Made by a program: the position numbers and the translations under genes
Origin: Bifidobacterium moukalabense DSM 27321
Lineage (GTDB): Bacteria > Actinomycetota > Actinomycetes > Actinomycetales > Bifidobacteriaceae
Direction of reading: 5' to 3'
NCBI RefSeq assembly: GCF_000522505.1
Contig: NZ_AZMV01000001.1
Coordinates: 124,001 to 188,000 of the forward strand
DNA length: 64,000 nucleotides
Part shown: positions 1-7,916 of the stretch, piece after piece
How the letters are laid out: each line of letters opens with the position of its first letter
How positions within the stretch are numbered: the stretch's first letter is position 1
Notes under the pieces: model-generated
Databases searched by the model: none
What the model saw: the letters and a program-made list of their open reading frames with translations, nothing else
What the model was told of the DNA's origin: nothing

Positions 1-83
1 TAGGTAAGTCCTGTTCGTGCGCGTTCAGCCGCGTTGGCACGATGGGAAGACGGACATCGGAGATCCCCCGGCAGAGGATTGCT

Positions 84-131
84 ACCTTGTAATCCTTCCA
101 TCTTGGAAAGAGGATGAAAGGATCACAAGGT
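84..131 (+). promoter_or_regulatory. imperfect inverted repeat upstream of the first gene
   Basis: Two 16-base arms (84-99 and 116-131) pair at 14 of 16 positions around a 16-base loop, ending 15 bases before the ATG at 147. It could be an operator or a leader hairpin. No T-run follows, so a terminator is unlikely. Bases 1-83 show nothing else I can support. Confidence 0.35.
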
Positions 132-146
132 TGTAAGATATAGGGC

Positions 147-572
147 ATGACTGAAATTGTGACGATGAAACTTGGTCCCCGCAGGGAACTTGGCTGGGTC
201 GAGGACCTGCCAGAGGGCGGCACTCGGCATCTGGTGGGATGGGATCCCAAGATGGAAGGCGACTTCGAGGAAATCTGGCGCTCCGGCAACAGCTGGTGGC
301 GGCTCGAACCCGGCCGGGCGGTCCGCTGCGATCTCGGCATCATCCTGACCCCCGACAACGTGGTGGCATGCGTCGCCAAGATCAACGGCATCATCAAGCG
401 CGACGATATGCGCATGGGCTTTATCGGCAAGCCGATCCACGGCGACTACGACAACTGGATCGGCAAAATCCTCGAACGCAACGACTCCAAGAACCCCATC
501 GCCTACTTCGACGAGCGAGCCATCCTCCCTCCCAGCAAAGTCACCAAAGACACTGAAAAGCTTAATCGCTAA
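147..572 (+). CDS. unrecognised 141-residue protein
   Basis: I do not recognise this protein. Codon third positions are strongly G/C, as in the resident genes, so it is probably a real coding sequence. It has no signal peptide or membrane segment. It is rich in Trp, Asp and Gly (EEIWRSGNSWWRLEPGR near residues 32-48), and the middle (TPDNVVACVAKI, then GDYDNWIGK and NPIAYFDERAIL) reads like a small beta-rich domain. A distant PUA/EVE-like fold is possible but is a guess. The ribosome-binding site is weak. The reading frame stops almost exactly where an IS3-type remnant begins, so the C-terminus may have been cut by insertion and replaced by a few foreign residues. Confidence 0.5.
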   Translation: MTEIVTMKLGPRRELGWVEDLPEGGTRHLVGWDPKMEGDFEEIWRSGNSWWRLEPGRAVRCDLGIILTPDNVVACVAKINGIIKRDDMRMGFIGKPIHGDYDNWIGKILERNDSKNPIAYFDERAILPPSKVTKDTEKLNR

Positions 573-576
573 TTTG

Positions 577-872
577 ATGGCTTGCACCGCCAGACAAGCT
601 CGGTCTTGTACGTGCCGTTGACGGATTCAGACATGGCATTGGCGTAGAAGTCGCCGACCATGCCGGTCGACAACAGCATGCCATATTCCATCACCCGAAG
701 GTGGTGTACAGCGTGTTGATGTACTACGGCATCATGATGGCTGTGGTGAACGAGACCATCCGCACCACCATGCACGTAGGTGATGTTGACGGCATACAAT
801 CGGTTCGACGACTCGGCCTCGAACTTCCTGTTCACAAGGTCGGGACTGCCGCCTAGACGCGAAATGTTTTTC
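577..872 (-). pseudogene. IS3-family transposase (orfB) remnant, copy A
   Basis: On the minus strand this reads as broken pieces of an IS3-type DDE integrase. One piece begins NRKFEAESSNRLYAVNITYV, which matches the segment around the first catalytic Asp. Another, in a different phase, reads STGMVGDFYANAMSES, which matches the conserved GSVGDSYDNALAES stretch near the catalytic Glu. The pieces are joined through frameshifts, and the Asp expected in the second motif is Ala. The N- and C-terminal parts of orfB are missing, and no terminal inverted repeats are visible. It is clearly homologous to the remnant at 1837-2264, which lies in the same orientation. Confidence 0.8.
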
Positions 873-936
873 TTCTGGATAGATAAATGGCCGTCTCTCT
901 ACCGTAGAGACGGCCAGAATACTGAATCTTAAAGAC

Positions 937-1776
937 TTAGTTGTTGTTATATCCATGCTTGCGACTGTCCAACGCTTCCTTCCACCATGATTCGCGTTTG
1001 AGGATACGCTTGTCGTCAGTACGTTCATTCCAATTTTCGAGAAGCGTGTAGGTGAAATTGTCCTTCACGTAGTCGAAGCCCTTTTCTTCTACTATTTTCC
1101 TGAGCTCAACATCGCCGCCATGACCGTTTTGCACGTAATCCGACCAACGCTTCAACAACATGCCCTTATCGCTTGTAGCCGACCCGACATACAGTTTTCC
1201 AGTCGCACGATCGGTAATCACATACACGCCTTTTTGGTGTTCCAAAGCATTACGCCAGTCCATAAGATTCCTAACAATGATGCGCTCAACTTCACGCCAT
1301 GGAAGGCTGATCTGGTCATAACCGGGGAACGGATTATCATCAAACACGTCAGGCAAGACCTGAACCACTTCAAACTCATCCACGACTGTATCAGCATTCC
1401 GGAACTGGTACCGCCCCTTGTGGAATCTGATGATGACGCGACCGTACAGCGGCTTGTACTGCGCAAACTCCTTACCCTCATAGGCATAACTGTCCCACAC
1501 GTCTAAATCTCTGACGACTTTCTGCATAGTTGCGAACAGCCAAAGGTTAGGATCGTTCTTTAACCTCACTAGGCAGATTGCATTTTCGCCAACATTAAAA
1601 TGGTTCTGCTTACGACGATGAAACAACCAGCCAAGAATTTCTTCCGGATTCCTCTTGAACACTTCAATCGGATCATCATTGCTCCCTCCAGGAACGATGC
1701 AGAATCTAATCTTGGTGTGCTTCAGCTCCTCATCGTTAAGATGAAGCAAATCGTTCAGTGACAGGATCTCGTTCAT
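937..1776 (-). CDS. GIY-YIG nuclease domain protein
   Basis: This 279-residue protein has a C-terminal GIY-YIG endonuclease domain (about residues 181-279). The first motif is GVY at 183-185 and YVG at 196-198. The expected catalytic Arg is R210, the metal-binding Glu is E262 (RESWW), and an Asn lies near 277, so all key residues appear present. Residues 1-180 are not recognised; they contain no membrane segment and may be a substrate-recognition domain. A good ribosome-binding site (AAGGAG, 5 bases before ATG) fixes the start. The gene is visibly richer in A/T than its neighbours and sits between two IS3-type remnants, which suggests acquisition by transfer. Such domains occur in homing, repair and anti-phage nucleases; the sequence does not say which applies here. 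Confidence 0.85.
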   Translation of the reverse strand: MNEILSLNDLLHLNDEELKHTKIRFCIVPGGSNDDPIEVFKRNPEEILGWLFHRRKQNHFNVGENAICLVRLKNDPNLWLFATMQKVVRDLDVWDSYAYEGKEFAQYKPLYGRVIIRFHKGRYQFRNADTVVDEFEVVQVLPDVFDDNPFPGYDQISLPWREVERIIVRNLMDWRNALEHQKGVYVITDRATGKLYVGSATSDKGMLLKRWSDYVQNGHGGDVELRKIVEEKGFDYVKDNFTYTLLENWNERTDDKRILKRESWWKEALDSRKHGYNNN

Positions 1777-1836
1777 CTCTGCTCCTTTGCATCAGACGAA
1801 GTGGCCATGTTTTTCCGTCTTTATAAGGAGGCGGCC

Positions 1837-2264
1837 TACATCGATTGGTCTACATAATACTCGGTTTCGGCCTGTTCCGGTGTCCTACAGCCCAATGACT
1901 GGCGTAGCCGCTTCGAGTTCCACCACGAGACTCACCGGAACGTCGCCAGCTCCAGGTCGGCCGGATCCCGGAACGGCTTGCACCGCCATACCAGCTCAGT
2001 CTTGCAAACGTCGTTGACGGATTCAAACATGGCATTGTCGTAGAAGTCGCCGACCATACCGGTCGACGGCAATCCCATATTCCATCACCTTGGCGATGTA
2101 CACGAGGCTGATGTACTGCGTCCCGTGATCACCGTGGTGCACGAGACCATCCGTGCCACCATGCACATAGGTGATGTTGACGGCATACAATCGGTTCGAC
2201 GACTCGGCCTCGAACTTCCTATTCACAAGGTCGGGACTGCCGCCTAGATGCGAAACTTCTCCTT
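1837..2264 (-). pseudogene. IS3-family transposase (orfB) remnant, copy B
   Basis: This second copy is longer than copy A and keeps the C-terminal end. On the minus strand it reads NRKFEAESSNRLYAVNITYV, then after a phase change STGMVGDFYDNAMFES, CKTELVWRCKPFRDPADLEL, an in-frame stop, and WWNSKRLRQSLGCRTPEQ to a final stop near 1837. The internal stop and the phase changes make it non-functional. About 295 bases (1969-2264) align with copy A (577-872) with scattered substitutions. Both copies lie in the same orientation and flank the GIY-YIG gene. Confidence 0.82.
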
Positions 2265-2299
2265 CGGACATGTAAATGTCCCCTCCCGGAGAGATGTCC

Positions 2300-2719
2300 A
2301 GGCTCTGTGAAGAACGTCAGCATCCTGGTCATCATCGGCATCAACCGCGAGACGATCGACGTGACGGAGGGGTACGAAAGAGAACGAGGCCGGCTGAGGA
2401 CAGTTCGTCAGAGGCATGATCGAACGCGGATTGGAGGGGGCAACCGCCAGCTGTTTTACGCGAAGACATCGGGGAGGCCACTACCTACCTGCTGCCGGAG
2501 TATCGGACGAACGCCGCAGACGCATCTGCACGAACAACATGACGAACGATTGAGCCGGAAAACTGTCGACGGCGTGACCGCGTCATCGACAGTTTTCCGG
2601 ATGGCAACAGCGCCCCTCATGCTCGTCTGCACTCGTATCCACTACGTCACAGCCGACGAATAATCAGCCCGTCGCTACCTCGATATGTCCCGACTCGATG
2701 ACACCCTACAGGCAACGAA
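2300..2719 (+). pseudogene. IS256/Mutator-type transposase remnant
   Basis: The plus strand carries the C-terminal half of a Mutator-type transposase in several phases. KNVSILVIIGINRE matches the strand holding a catalytic Asp. TNNMTNERLSRK matches the conserved RTNNAVERLNRE stretch. RVIDSFPDGNSA, in a shifted phase, matches the RVVGSFPDGNSA stretch, and the ending SRRYLDMSRLDDTLQATN is typical of the family C-terminus. Frameshifts and deletions make it non-functional. The rest of the gap up to 2816 shows no gene. Confidence 0.75.
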
Positions 2720-2816
2720 CTGATCATCACACCACAGACGGGCAAGACCATAAAAGCGCAAACTTTCGGACACTACATCAAAACCCCGGTCTCAAGCCCA
2801 TGAGACACTGGGAACC

Positions 2817-3356
2817 ATGACCACTATCATCATGCGCACGACCGAAGGCGACATCAAGATCGACCTGTTCGACGACAAGACCCCTGAAACCGTGGCCAAC
2901 TTCCTTGGCCTGGCCACCGGTGAGAAGGAATGGACCGACCCGTTCACGAGCCAGCCAAGCCATGAACCGTTCTATGACGGCCTGACCTTCCATCGCATCA
3001 TCAAGGACTTCATGATCCAGGGCGGCTGCCCGCTGGGTACCGGAACCGGTGGTCCGGGCTACAACTTCGATGACGAGATCGTACCTGGCCTGACCTTCGA
3101 CCGCCCGTACCTGCTGGCCATGGCGAACGCAGGCCTGCGTCGCGGCATGGACGGCAAGGTCCATGGCACCAACGGCTCCCAGTTCTTCATCACCACCGTG
3201 CCGACCGAGTGGCTCAACGGCCACCACACCATCTTCGGTGAGGTTGCGGACGATGAGTCCAAGGCGGTTGTCGACAAGCTCGATGCCGTGGCGACCGACC
3301 GTTCCGACGCTCCGCTTGAGCCTGTGGGAATCACTTCGATTGAAGTCCTGAAGTGA
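2817..3356 (+). CDS. ppiA: peptidyl-prolyl cis-trans isomerase, cyclophilin type
   Basis: This is a single-domain cytoplasmic cyclophilin of 179 residues that catalyses cis-trans isomerisation of X-Pro bonds during protein folding. The fold is complete: TTEGDIKIDLFDDKTPETVANF at the start is followed by FHRIIKDFMIQGG, which carries the catalytic Arg and the Phe/Met/Gln of the active site, then GTNGSQFFIT and HTIFGEV. There is no signal peptide. It stands alone, downstream of decayed IS elements and convergent with rsh, and a large hairpin follows it. The symbol follows the usual actinobacterial naming; the function call is firm. Confidence 0.95.
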   Translation: MTTIIMRTTEGDIKIDLFDDKTPETVANFLGLATGEKEWTDPFTSQPSHEPFYDGLTFHRIIKDFMIQGGCPLGTGTGGPGYNFDDEIVPGLTFDRPYLLAMANAGLRRGMDGKVHGTNGSQFFITTVPTEWLNGHHTIFGEVADDESKAVVDKLDAVATDRSDAPLEPVGITSIEVLK

Positions 3357-3380
3357 CGCGATCGGCATAAACGGGAGAGC

Positions 3381-3471
3381 AAAGCCTTTGAAATGGAACG
3401 GGTCCCGATTGCTGGACTGAAGGAATTCAGATTCGGTAATCGGGACCCGTTCCATTTCAAAGGCTTTTTGT
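3381..3471. terminator. bidirectional terminator with a 30-base perfect stem
   Basis: Bases 3381-3410 and 3438-3467 are perfect inverted repeats of 30 bases. The 27-base loop holds a smaller hairpin (ctgaa/ttcag, 3417-3430). A run of T follows on the plus strand (3465-3469). It lies between the convergent genes ppiA and rsh, so it probably ends transcription of ppiA and perhaps of both. Confidence 0.85.
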
Positions 3472-3523
3472 CTCGCTCCATCGTGCTTCGCGCACCGACT
3501 CCCCCATCAGAGGGAGGGAGCCG

Positions 3524-5848
3524 CTAAATCCTTCGCAAACGGGGTTCGGCGGAATCCTTGGCTCCGGTAATGCGATACACGTCGAACACCCCTTCAATCC
3601 TGCGCACGGCGGCAAGCAGGGTGTTCAGGTGCTGAGGATCGGCCATCTCAAAGCTGAACTGGCTGGTCGCCACACGATCCGTACCGGTGGAAATCGTGCC
3701 GGAGATGATGTTCACGCCATGGTCGGACAGTACACGCGTCACATCGCTCAACAGGTGAGGACGGTCGAGCGCCTCCACCTGAATCTTGACCATGAACACG
3801 CCCTTGGTGCTGGTCCACTGCACGTCGACCACACGTTCGGGCTGCCGCTTCTGTAGATCCAGCATGTTCTGGCAGTCCACACGATGCACGGACACGCCTT
3901 GGTTGCGCGTGATGAAGCCGATGATCTTATCCCCCGGCACCGGCATGCAGCAACGGGCCAGTTTGACCCAGATGTCGCCCACGCCCTTGACGGAGATGCC
4001 CAGCGAGCTGGTGGTGTTCTTCTTGCTACGCTCGACCTGCTTGAGCGGCAGCGCCTCCTGCTCCACCTCTTCGTCGACTTCATCGCTGCCGGCGTCCTTC
4101 ACCAGATGCGAGATCACGTTCTGTGTGGAGATCTGGCCGTCACCGATGGCCGCAAACACGGCATCCGCATTGGAGAGGTTGAGTTCATCGGCGAGGCCGA
4201 CCAATGCCTCGGGGGTCAGCAGCGTGGTGATCGGCAGATTGCGTTTGCGCATGGCTCGCGTCAGCTCATCGCGGCCTTCTTCGATGGCTTCGGTGCGGCG
4301 TTCCTTGCTGAACCATTGACGGATCTTATTACGGGCCTTCGGGCTTTTGGCGAAGCTCAGCCAATCACGGGACGGGCCTGCGGTATCGGATTTGGAGGTC
4401 AGAATCTCGACGGTGTCGCCGTTCTCCAGCTTGGTATCCAACGGCACCAGACGTCCGTTCACACGGGCGCCCATGGTACGGTGGCCCACTTCGGTATGTA
4501 CGGCGTAGGCAAAGTCGATCGGCGTGGCCTCGGCCGGCAACGACACGATCTTGCCCTTCGGCGTGAACACATAGACTTCCGCCGAACCCAGATCCTCCTT
4601 CAAGGAACCGAGGAATTCGTTGGAATCCGGAGTCTCGCTCGTCCAATCGGCGAGCTGCTGGATCCATTTGAGGTTATCGGCTTCGGAAAGCTCCTGATTC
4701 TCACCACGCTTACGGTCGGACTTGTCCGGCGCCGACAGGGCACGGCCCGCCTGCCCGTTCTCCTTGTACTTCCAGTGCGCCGCAATACCGAATTCCGCAC
4801 GACGGTGCATGTCCCAGGTTCGGATCTGAATCTCCACCGGCTTGCCGCCAGGACCCACCACCGTGGTGTGCAGGCTCTGGTACATGTTGAGCTTCGGCAT
4901 GGCGATGTAATCCTTGAAGCGTCCCGGAACGGGGCTCCAGCGCGCATGCACGGCACCCAGCGCCGCGTAACAATCCTGAATGGTGTCGACGATGATGCGT
5001 ACGCCGACCAGATCGTAGATGTTGGCGAAGTCATGGCCGCGCACGATCATCTTCTGATAAATCGAGAAGTAGTCCTTCGGGCGTCCGGTCACATAGGCCT
5101 TGATATGCTGCTCGTCGAGATCCTCATTGATTTCGGCGAGGATCTGCTTCAGATACACGTCGCGCTGACCGGCCCTGCGGGCCACCAGCACCACGATCTC
5201 GTTATAGATCTTCGGGTAGAGCACCTTGAAGCTGAGCTCTTCCAACTCGGTTTTGATGGCGTTCATACCGAGTCTGTTCGCCAGCGGCGCATATACGTCA
5301 AGCGTCTCATGCGCCTTCTTCTGCGCATTCGAGGGCTTGACGTAACGCCAGGTACGGGCGTTGTGCACGCGATCGGCAAGCTTGACCACCAGCACGCGCA
5401 CGTCACGGCTCATGGCCACCACCATCTTGCGGATGGTCTCGGCCTGCGCGGAATCACCGTATTCCATCTTGGAAAGCTTGGTCACGCCATCAACGAGCCC
5501 CGACACGGTATCGCCGAACTCGGCACGGCATTCCTCAAGCGTGTAGTCGGTGTCTTCGACCGTATCATGCAGCAGACCCGCCGCCACAACAATCGGCCCC
5601 ATGCCCAAATCGGCGAGAATCTGCGCGACCGCAAGCGGGTGGATGATGTAGGGCTCGCCGGATTTGCGCCGTTGCGTGCAATGCTGCTTGACGGCACGCT
5701 GGTAGGCGCGCGCCAGAATATCCATATCCTCGTCGGGATGGTGGTATTCACACATCTTCAGAATCGGTTCAAGCGGATCAAGAGGATTCGTGCTGATCTC
5801 ACAACCCAACATGTGGGCCGAATGCACCTCGTTCTCATCGTCGCCCAT
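3524..5848 (-). CDS. rsh: bifunctional (p)ppGpp synthetase/hydrolase, RelA/SpoT family
   Basis: This long Rsh protein (774 residues) makes ppGpp from GTP/GDP and ATP and also hydrolyses it, driving the stringent response. The HD hydrolase domain is intact, with the HDTVED motif near residues 93-98. The synthetase domain has RFKDYIAMPKLNMYQSLHTT near 305-325 and EIQIRTWDMHRRAE shortly after. A TGS domain (about 420-482) and a C-terminal ACT domain (about 690-770) sense the ribosome. Both active sites look competent. The start is set by a strong GAGGAGG before ATG at 5848. A separate small alarmone synthetase is encoded at 49355-50083. Expression appears monocistronic. Confidence 0.95.
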   Translation of the reverse strand: MGDDENEVHSAHMLGCEISTNPLDPLEPILKMCEYHHPDEDMDILARAYQRAVKQHCTQRRKSGEPYIIHPLAVAQILADLGMGPIVVAAGLLHDTVEDTDYTLEECRAEFGDTVSGLVDGVTKLSKMEYGDSAQAETIRKMVVAMSRDVRVLVVKLADRVHNARTWRYVKPSNAQKKAHETLDVYAPLANRLGMNAIKTELEELSFKVLYPKIYNEIVVLVARRAGQRDVYLKQILAEINEDLDEQHIKAYVTGRPKDYFSIYQKMIVRGHDFANIYDLVGVRIIVDTIQDCYAALGAVHARWSPVPGRFKDYIAMPKLNMYQSLHTTVVGPGGKPVEIQIRTWDMHRRAEFGIAAHWKYKENGQAGRALSAPDKSDRKRGENQELSEADNLKWIQQLADWTSETPDSNEFLGSLKEDLGSAEVYVFTPKGKIVSLPAEATPIDFAYAVHTEVGHRTMGARVNGRLVPLDTKLENGDTVEILTSKSDTAGPSRDWLSFAKSPKARNKIRQWFSKERRTEAIEEGRDELTRAMRKRNLPITTLLTPEALVGLADELNLSNADAVFAAIGDGQISTQNVISHLVKDAGSDEVDEEVEQEALPLKQVERSKKNTTSSLGISVKGVGDIWVKLARCCMPVPGDKIIGFITRNQGVSVHRVDCQNMLDLQKRQPERVVDVQWTSTKGVFMVKIQVEALDRPHLLSDVTRVLSDHGVNIISGTISTGTDRVATSQFSFEMADPQHLNTLLAAVRRIEGVFDVYRITGAKDSAEPRLRRI

Positions 5849-5952
5849 CTTCCACCTCCTCTTGCAATGTTCCCTATCCTACCCGCGCTTCACGGCACGA
5901 CCGACGTATCCGACCGCGTGTTGTGCGGTCGGATGAATGCGTGGCGGTCGCT

Positions 5953-6429
5953 TCAGGAAGCCACACCGGTCGAGCCGAAGCCGCGTTCGGCGCGATCCGA
6001 ACCCGGCAGCGTCGCCGCCGGAATGAATTTCGCCTCGACATAGCGCTGGATCACCAGTTGTGCGATGCGGTCCCCCGGCTGGAAGGTCACGGTACGCTCC
6101 GGATCGAGGTTGATCAGCGGAACCTTGATTTCGCCACGATAACCGGCATCAATCGTGCCCGGAGCATTGAGCACGGTGACGCCACGTTTGACGGCAAGAC
6201 CGGAACGGGGATGCACCAGGGCCACATAGCCCGCCGGCAGGGCAATGGCCACGCCGGTGGGCACCAACGCCCGCTGGAACGGCTTCAATACGACCTCTTC
6301 GGTCGTTTTGAGGTCCGCACCGGCATCTCCGGCATGGGCATAATACAGTTCCGCAGGTTGGTCGGGATCCAGCGACTTTACTAGAACCTCGACGTTTTCC
6401 GGCTCGTTATATGCTTCGTCGAACGCCAT
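5953..6429 (-). CDS. dut: dUTP diphosphatase
   Basis: This 158-residue trimeric dUTPase hydrolyses dUTP to dUMP and pyrophosphate, keeping uracil out of DNA and feeding dTMP synthesis. All five family motifs are visible: GDAGADL, PRSGLAVK, the NAPGTIDAGYRGE stretch holding the catalytic Asp and Tyr, GDRIAQLV, and the C-terminal RGFGSTG lid. The open frame extends further upstream, but the ATG at 6429 overlaps the stop of the DUF4193 gene by one base (TGATG), and an AGGAG lies 11 bases upstream. The two genes are therefore translationally coupled. The pairing of DUF4193 and dut is conserved in actinobacteria. Confidence 0.95.
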   Translation of the reverse strand: MAFDEAYNEPENVEVLVKSLDPDQPAELYYAHAGDAGADLKTTEEVVLKPFQRALVPTGVAIALPAGYVALVHPRSGLAVKRGVTVLNAPGTIDAGYRGEIKVPLINLDPERTVTFQPGDRIAQLVIQRYVEAKFIPAATLPGSDRAERGFGSTGVAS

Positions 6430-6722
6430 CAGGCAGCGCACTCCTGGCAGACGGGCTGTCCGTCCGCGGTGGTGTAGGCCAGCTGACTGCGATGCTTCAC
6501 CAGGAAGCATTCGGAACAGATGAATTCATCTCCCTGCATGGGAATGACGGTCACCGAGGCGTCTTCATTGCTCAGATCGGCACCGGGCAACTCATAATCC
6601 TCGGCGATGGCGTTCTCGTCATCGTCCATGTCGTTGGAGGAATTCTGCGAGCTTTTGCCCAGAGCCTGGAGCGACTCCTCGTCCTCGTCCTTGTTGCGCG
6701 GGGAATCATAATCCTGTGCCAT
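6429..6722 (-). CDS. DUF4193 family protein, putative zinc-binding
   Basis: This small acidic protein (97 residues) belongs to the actinobacterial DUF4193 family, of unknown role. The first two thirds are rich in Asp, Glu, Asn and Ser and look disordered. The C-terminus has two Cys pairs (ICSEC and VCQEC) spaced like a zinc ribbon, separated by a KHRSQLAY stretch. The start at 6722 is chosen because AAAGGA precedes it at proper spacing; an ATG 18 bases upstream lacks such a site. It is the first gene of an operon with dut. Confidence 0.85.
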   Translation of the reverse strand: MAQDYDSPRNKDEDEESLQALGKSSQNSSNDMDDDENAIAEDYELPGADLSNEDASVTVIPMQGDEFICSECFLVKHRSQLAYTTADGQPVCQECAA

Positions 6723-6872
6723 CGCGATTCCTTTCGTCATCTATGGTGCTTATGCGCCATAGAATACATGACATTTACCCCGCATAGGATACACGATTTG
6801 AAATACTCGTAAAATCCGACACGTGGGGCACAATGGAAATGGTAATGACCGAAGAAGGAAAGTGGTGTGCTC

Positions 6873-7898
6873 ATGCCTGAAAATCCGTTCGAGGAAGCCC
6901 GGTTCGACCATGTGGGGGAAACCGGCGAACTCGTCTTTGCTTCAGGTGCCGGAAAATTCGCCGTGAAAGTCGATGATGCGCTTGAGAGAGCCATTTTGGA
7001 GGCCAAGCAGATTCGTTCCGAGGTGCAACAGGAACGTCAGCCGCATGTGTCCACGACCTTGCCGATCTCGCAGATTCAGTCGCTGATCCGTGCCGGCGCC
7101 GATCCCGCACGGGTCGCGGAACGATATGCTTTGAGCGAGGCTCTTGTCCGGCGTTTCTCAGCCGCGGTCGAAACGGAAAAACAGTACGCCATAGAGCAGT
7201 TCCTCGCCGTACCCGCACCAAAGGAAAGCCGCGTACGCACGCTTTCGGAACTTATCGAACGCACGTTCGCGGCGGCCCGCGTTCGTTTGGAGGACGTGAC
7301 CTGGAAGGCCACGCGCCGTGGACTGGAACCTTGGAAGATCACCGCGCAGTTCACGTCCAGCGGCCACACCATCCGTGCCGAGTGGACATGGAATATGCAT
7401 GACAACGCCGTGACATGCCTTAATTCGACCGCCAAGAAACTCATCGGGGAGCAGGGCACGCCGAAGGCGGGAAACACCGAGTCGCACACTGTCGACGAGG
7501 ATTTTCTGACGTCGTTGAACCTGCCCGGCAATTCCGCACGCTCCGCCCGTATCGAGCAGACCGTCTCCGCTTGGAATACGCCTGAGCCGACCATGCCCGC
7601 CGCCCGCCCGACATCGGTTGCGCCCTCCGTGCCGCTGTCTCCCATTGATTCGGGCATGACCGCAACGGCACCTCCGATTCCCGAAGGCGCGGGAGCCGTG
7701 CCGATGCCGCAATCCTCGAACGAGCCCGACGCGCAGACGCAACCCACGCAGGATTCACCGCAGGCGCAGCCGGAAGGCGGGGCATCATCCCATACGCCCG
7801 CAACGCCCGATGAGCATGGCCAAAGCGCCACGAAGGCGAAACGTCGTGCCGGACGTTCCGCAGTGCCCAGCTGGGACGAGATTCTGTTCGGCGACTGA
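6873..7898 (+). CDS. sepH: septation protein SepH (DUF3071)
   Basis: SepH promotes assembly of FtsZ filaments during actinobacterial cell division. The 341-residue protein has the expected N-terminal region (VFASGAGKFAVKVDDALERAI) and the helix-turn-helix-like segment LPISQIQSLIRAGADPARVA with the following VRRF, both typical of DUF3071. A middle domain (about 110-190) is followed by a long Pro/Thr/Ser/Gln-rich disordered tail that ends in a conserved-looking SVPSWDEILFGD-type motif. GAAGGAA precedes the start. A GTG six bases upstream is an equally spaced alternative start. It is divergent from the DUF4193-dut operon and convergent with the phosphatase gene. Confidence 0.88.
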   Translation: MPENPFEEARFDHVGETGELVFASGAGKFAVKVDDALERAILEAKQIRSEVQQERQPHVSTTLPISQIQSLIRAGADPARVAERYALSEALVRRFSAAVETEKQYAIEQFLAVPAPKESRVRTLSELIERTFAAARVRLEDVTWKATRRGLEPWKITAQFTSSGHTIRAEWTWNMHDNAVTCLNSTAKKLIGEQGTPKAGNTESHTVDEDFLTSLNLPGNSARSARIEQTVSAWNTPEPTMPAARPTSVAPSVPLSPIDSGMTATAPPIPEGAGAVPMPQSSNEPDAQTQPTQDSPQAQPEGGASSHTPATPDEHGQSATKAKRRAGRSAVPSWDEILFGD

Positions 7899-7916
7899 CG
7901 CTCCCGCGACGTGGCG

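Noticed and set aside
3884..6043. long open frame of 719 codons on the plus strand
   Set aside because: It is antisense to rsh and dut, which have full family motifs. High GC makes such mirror frames common.
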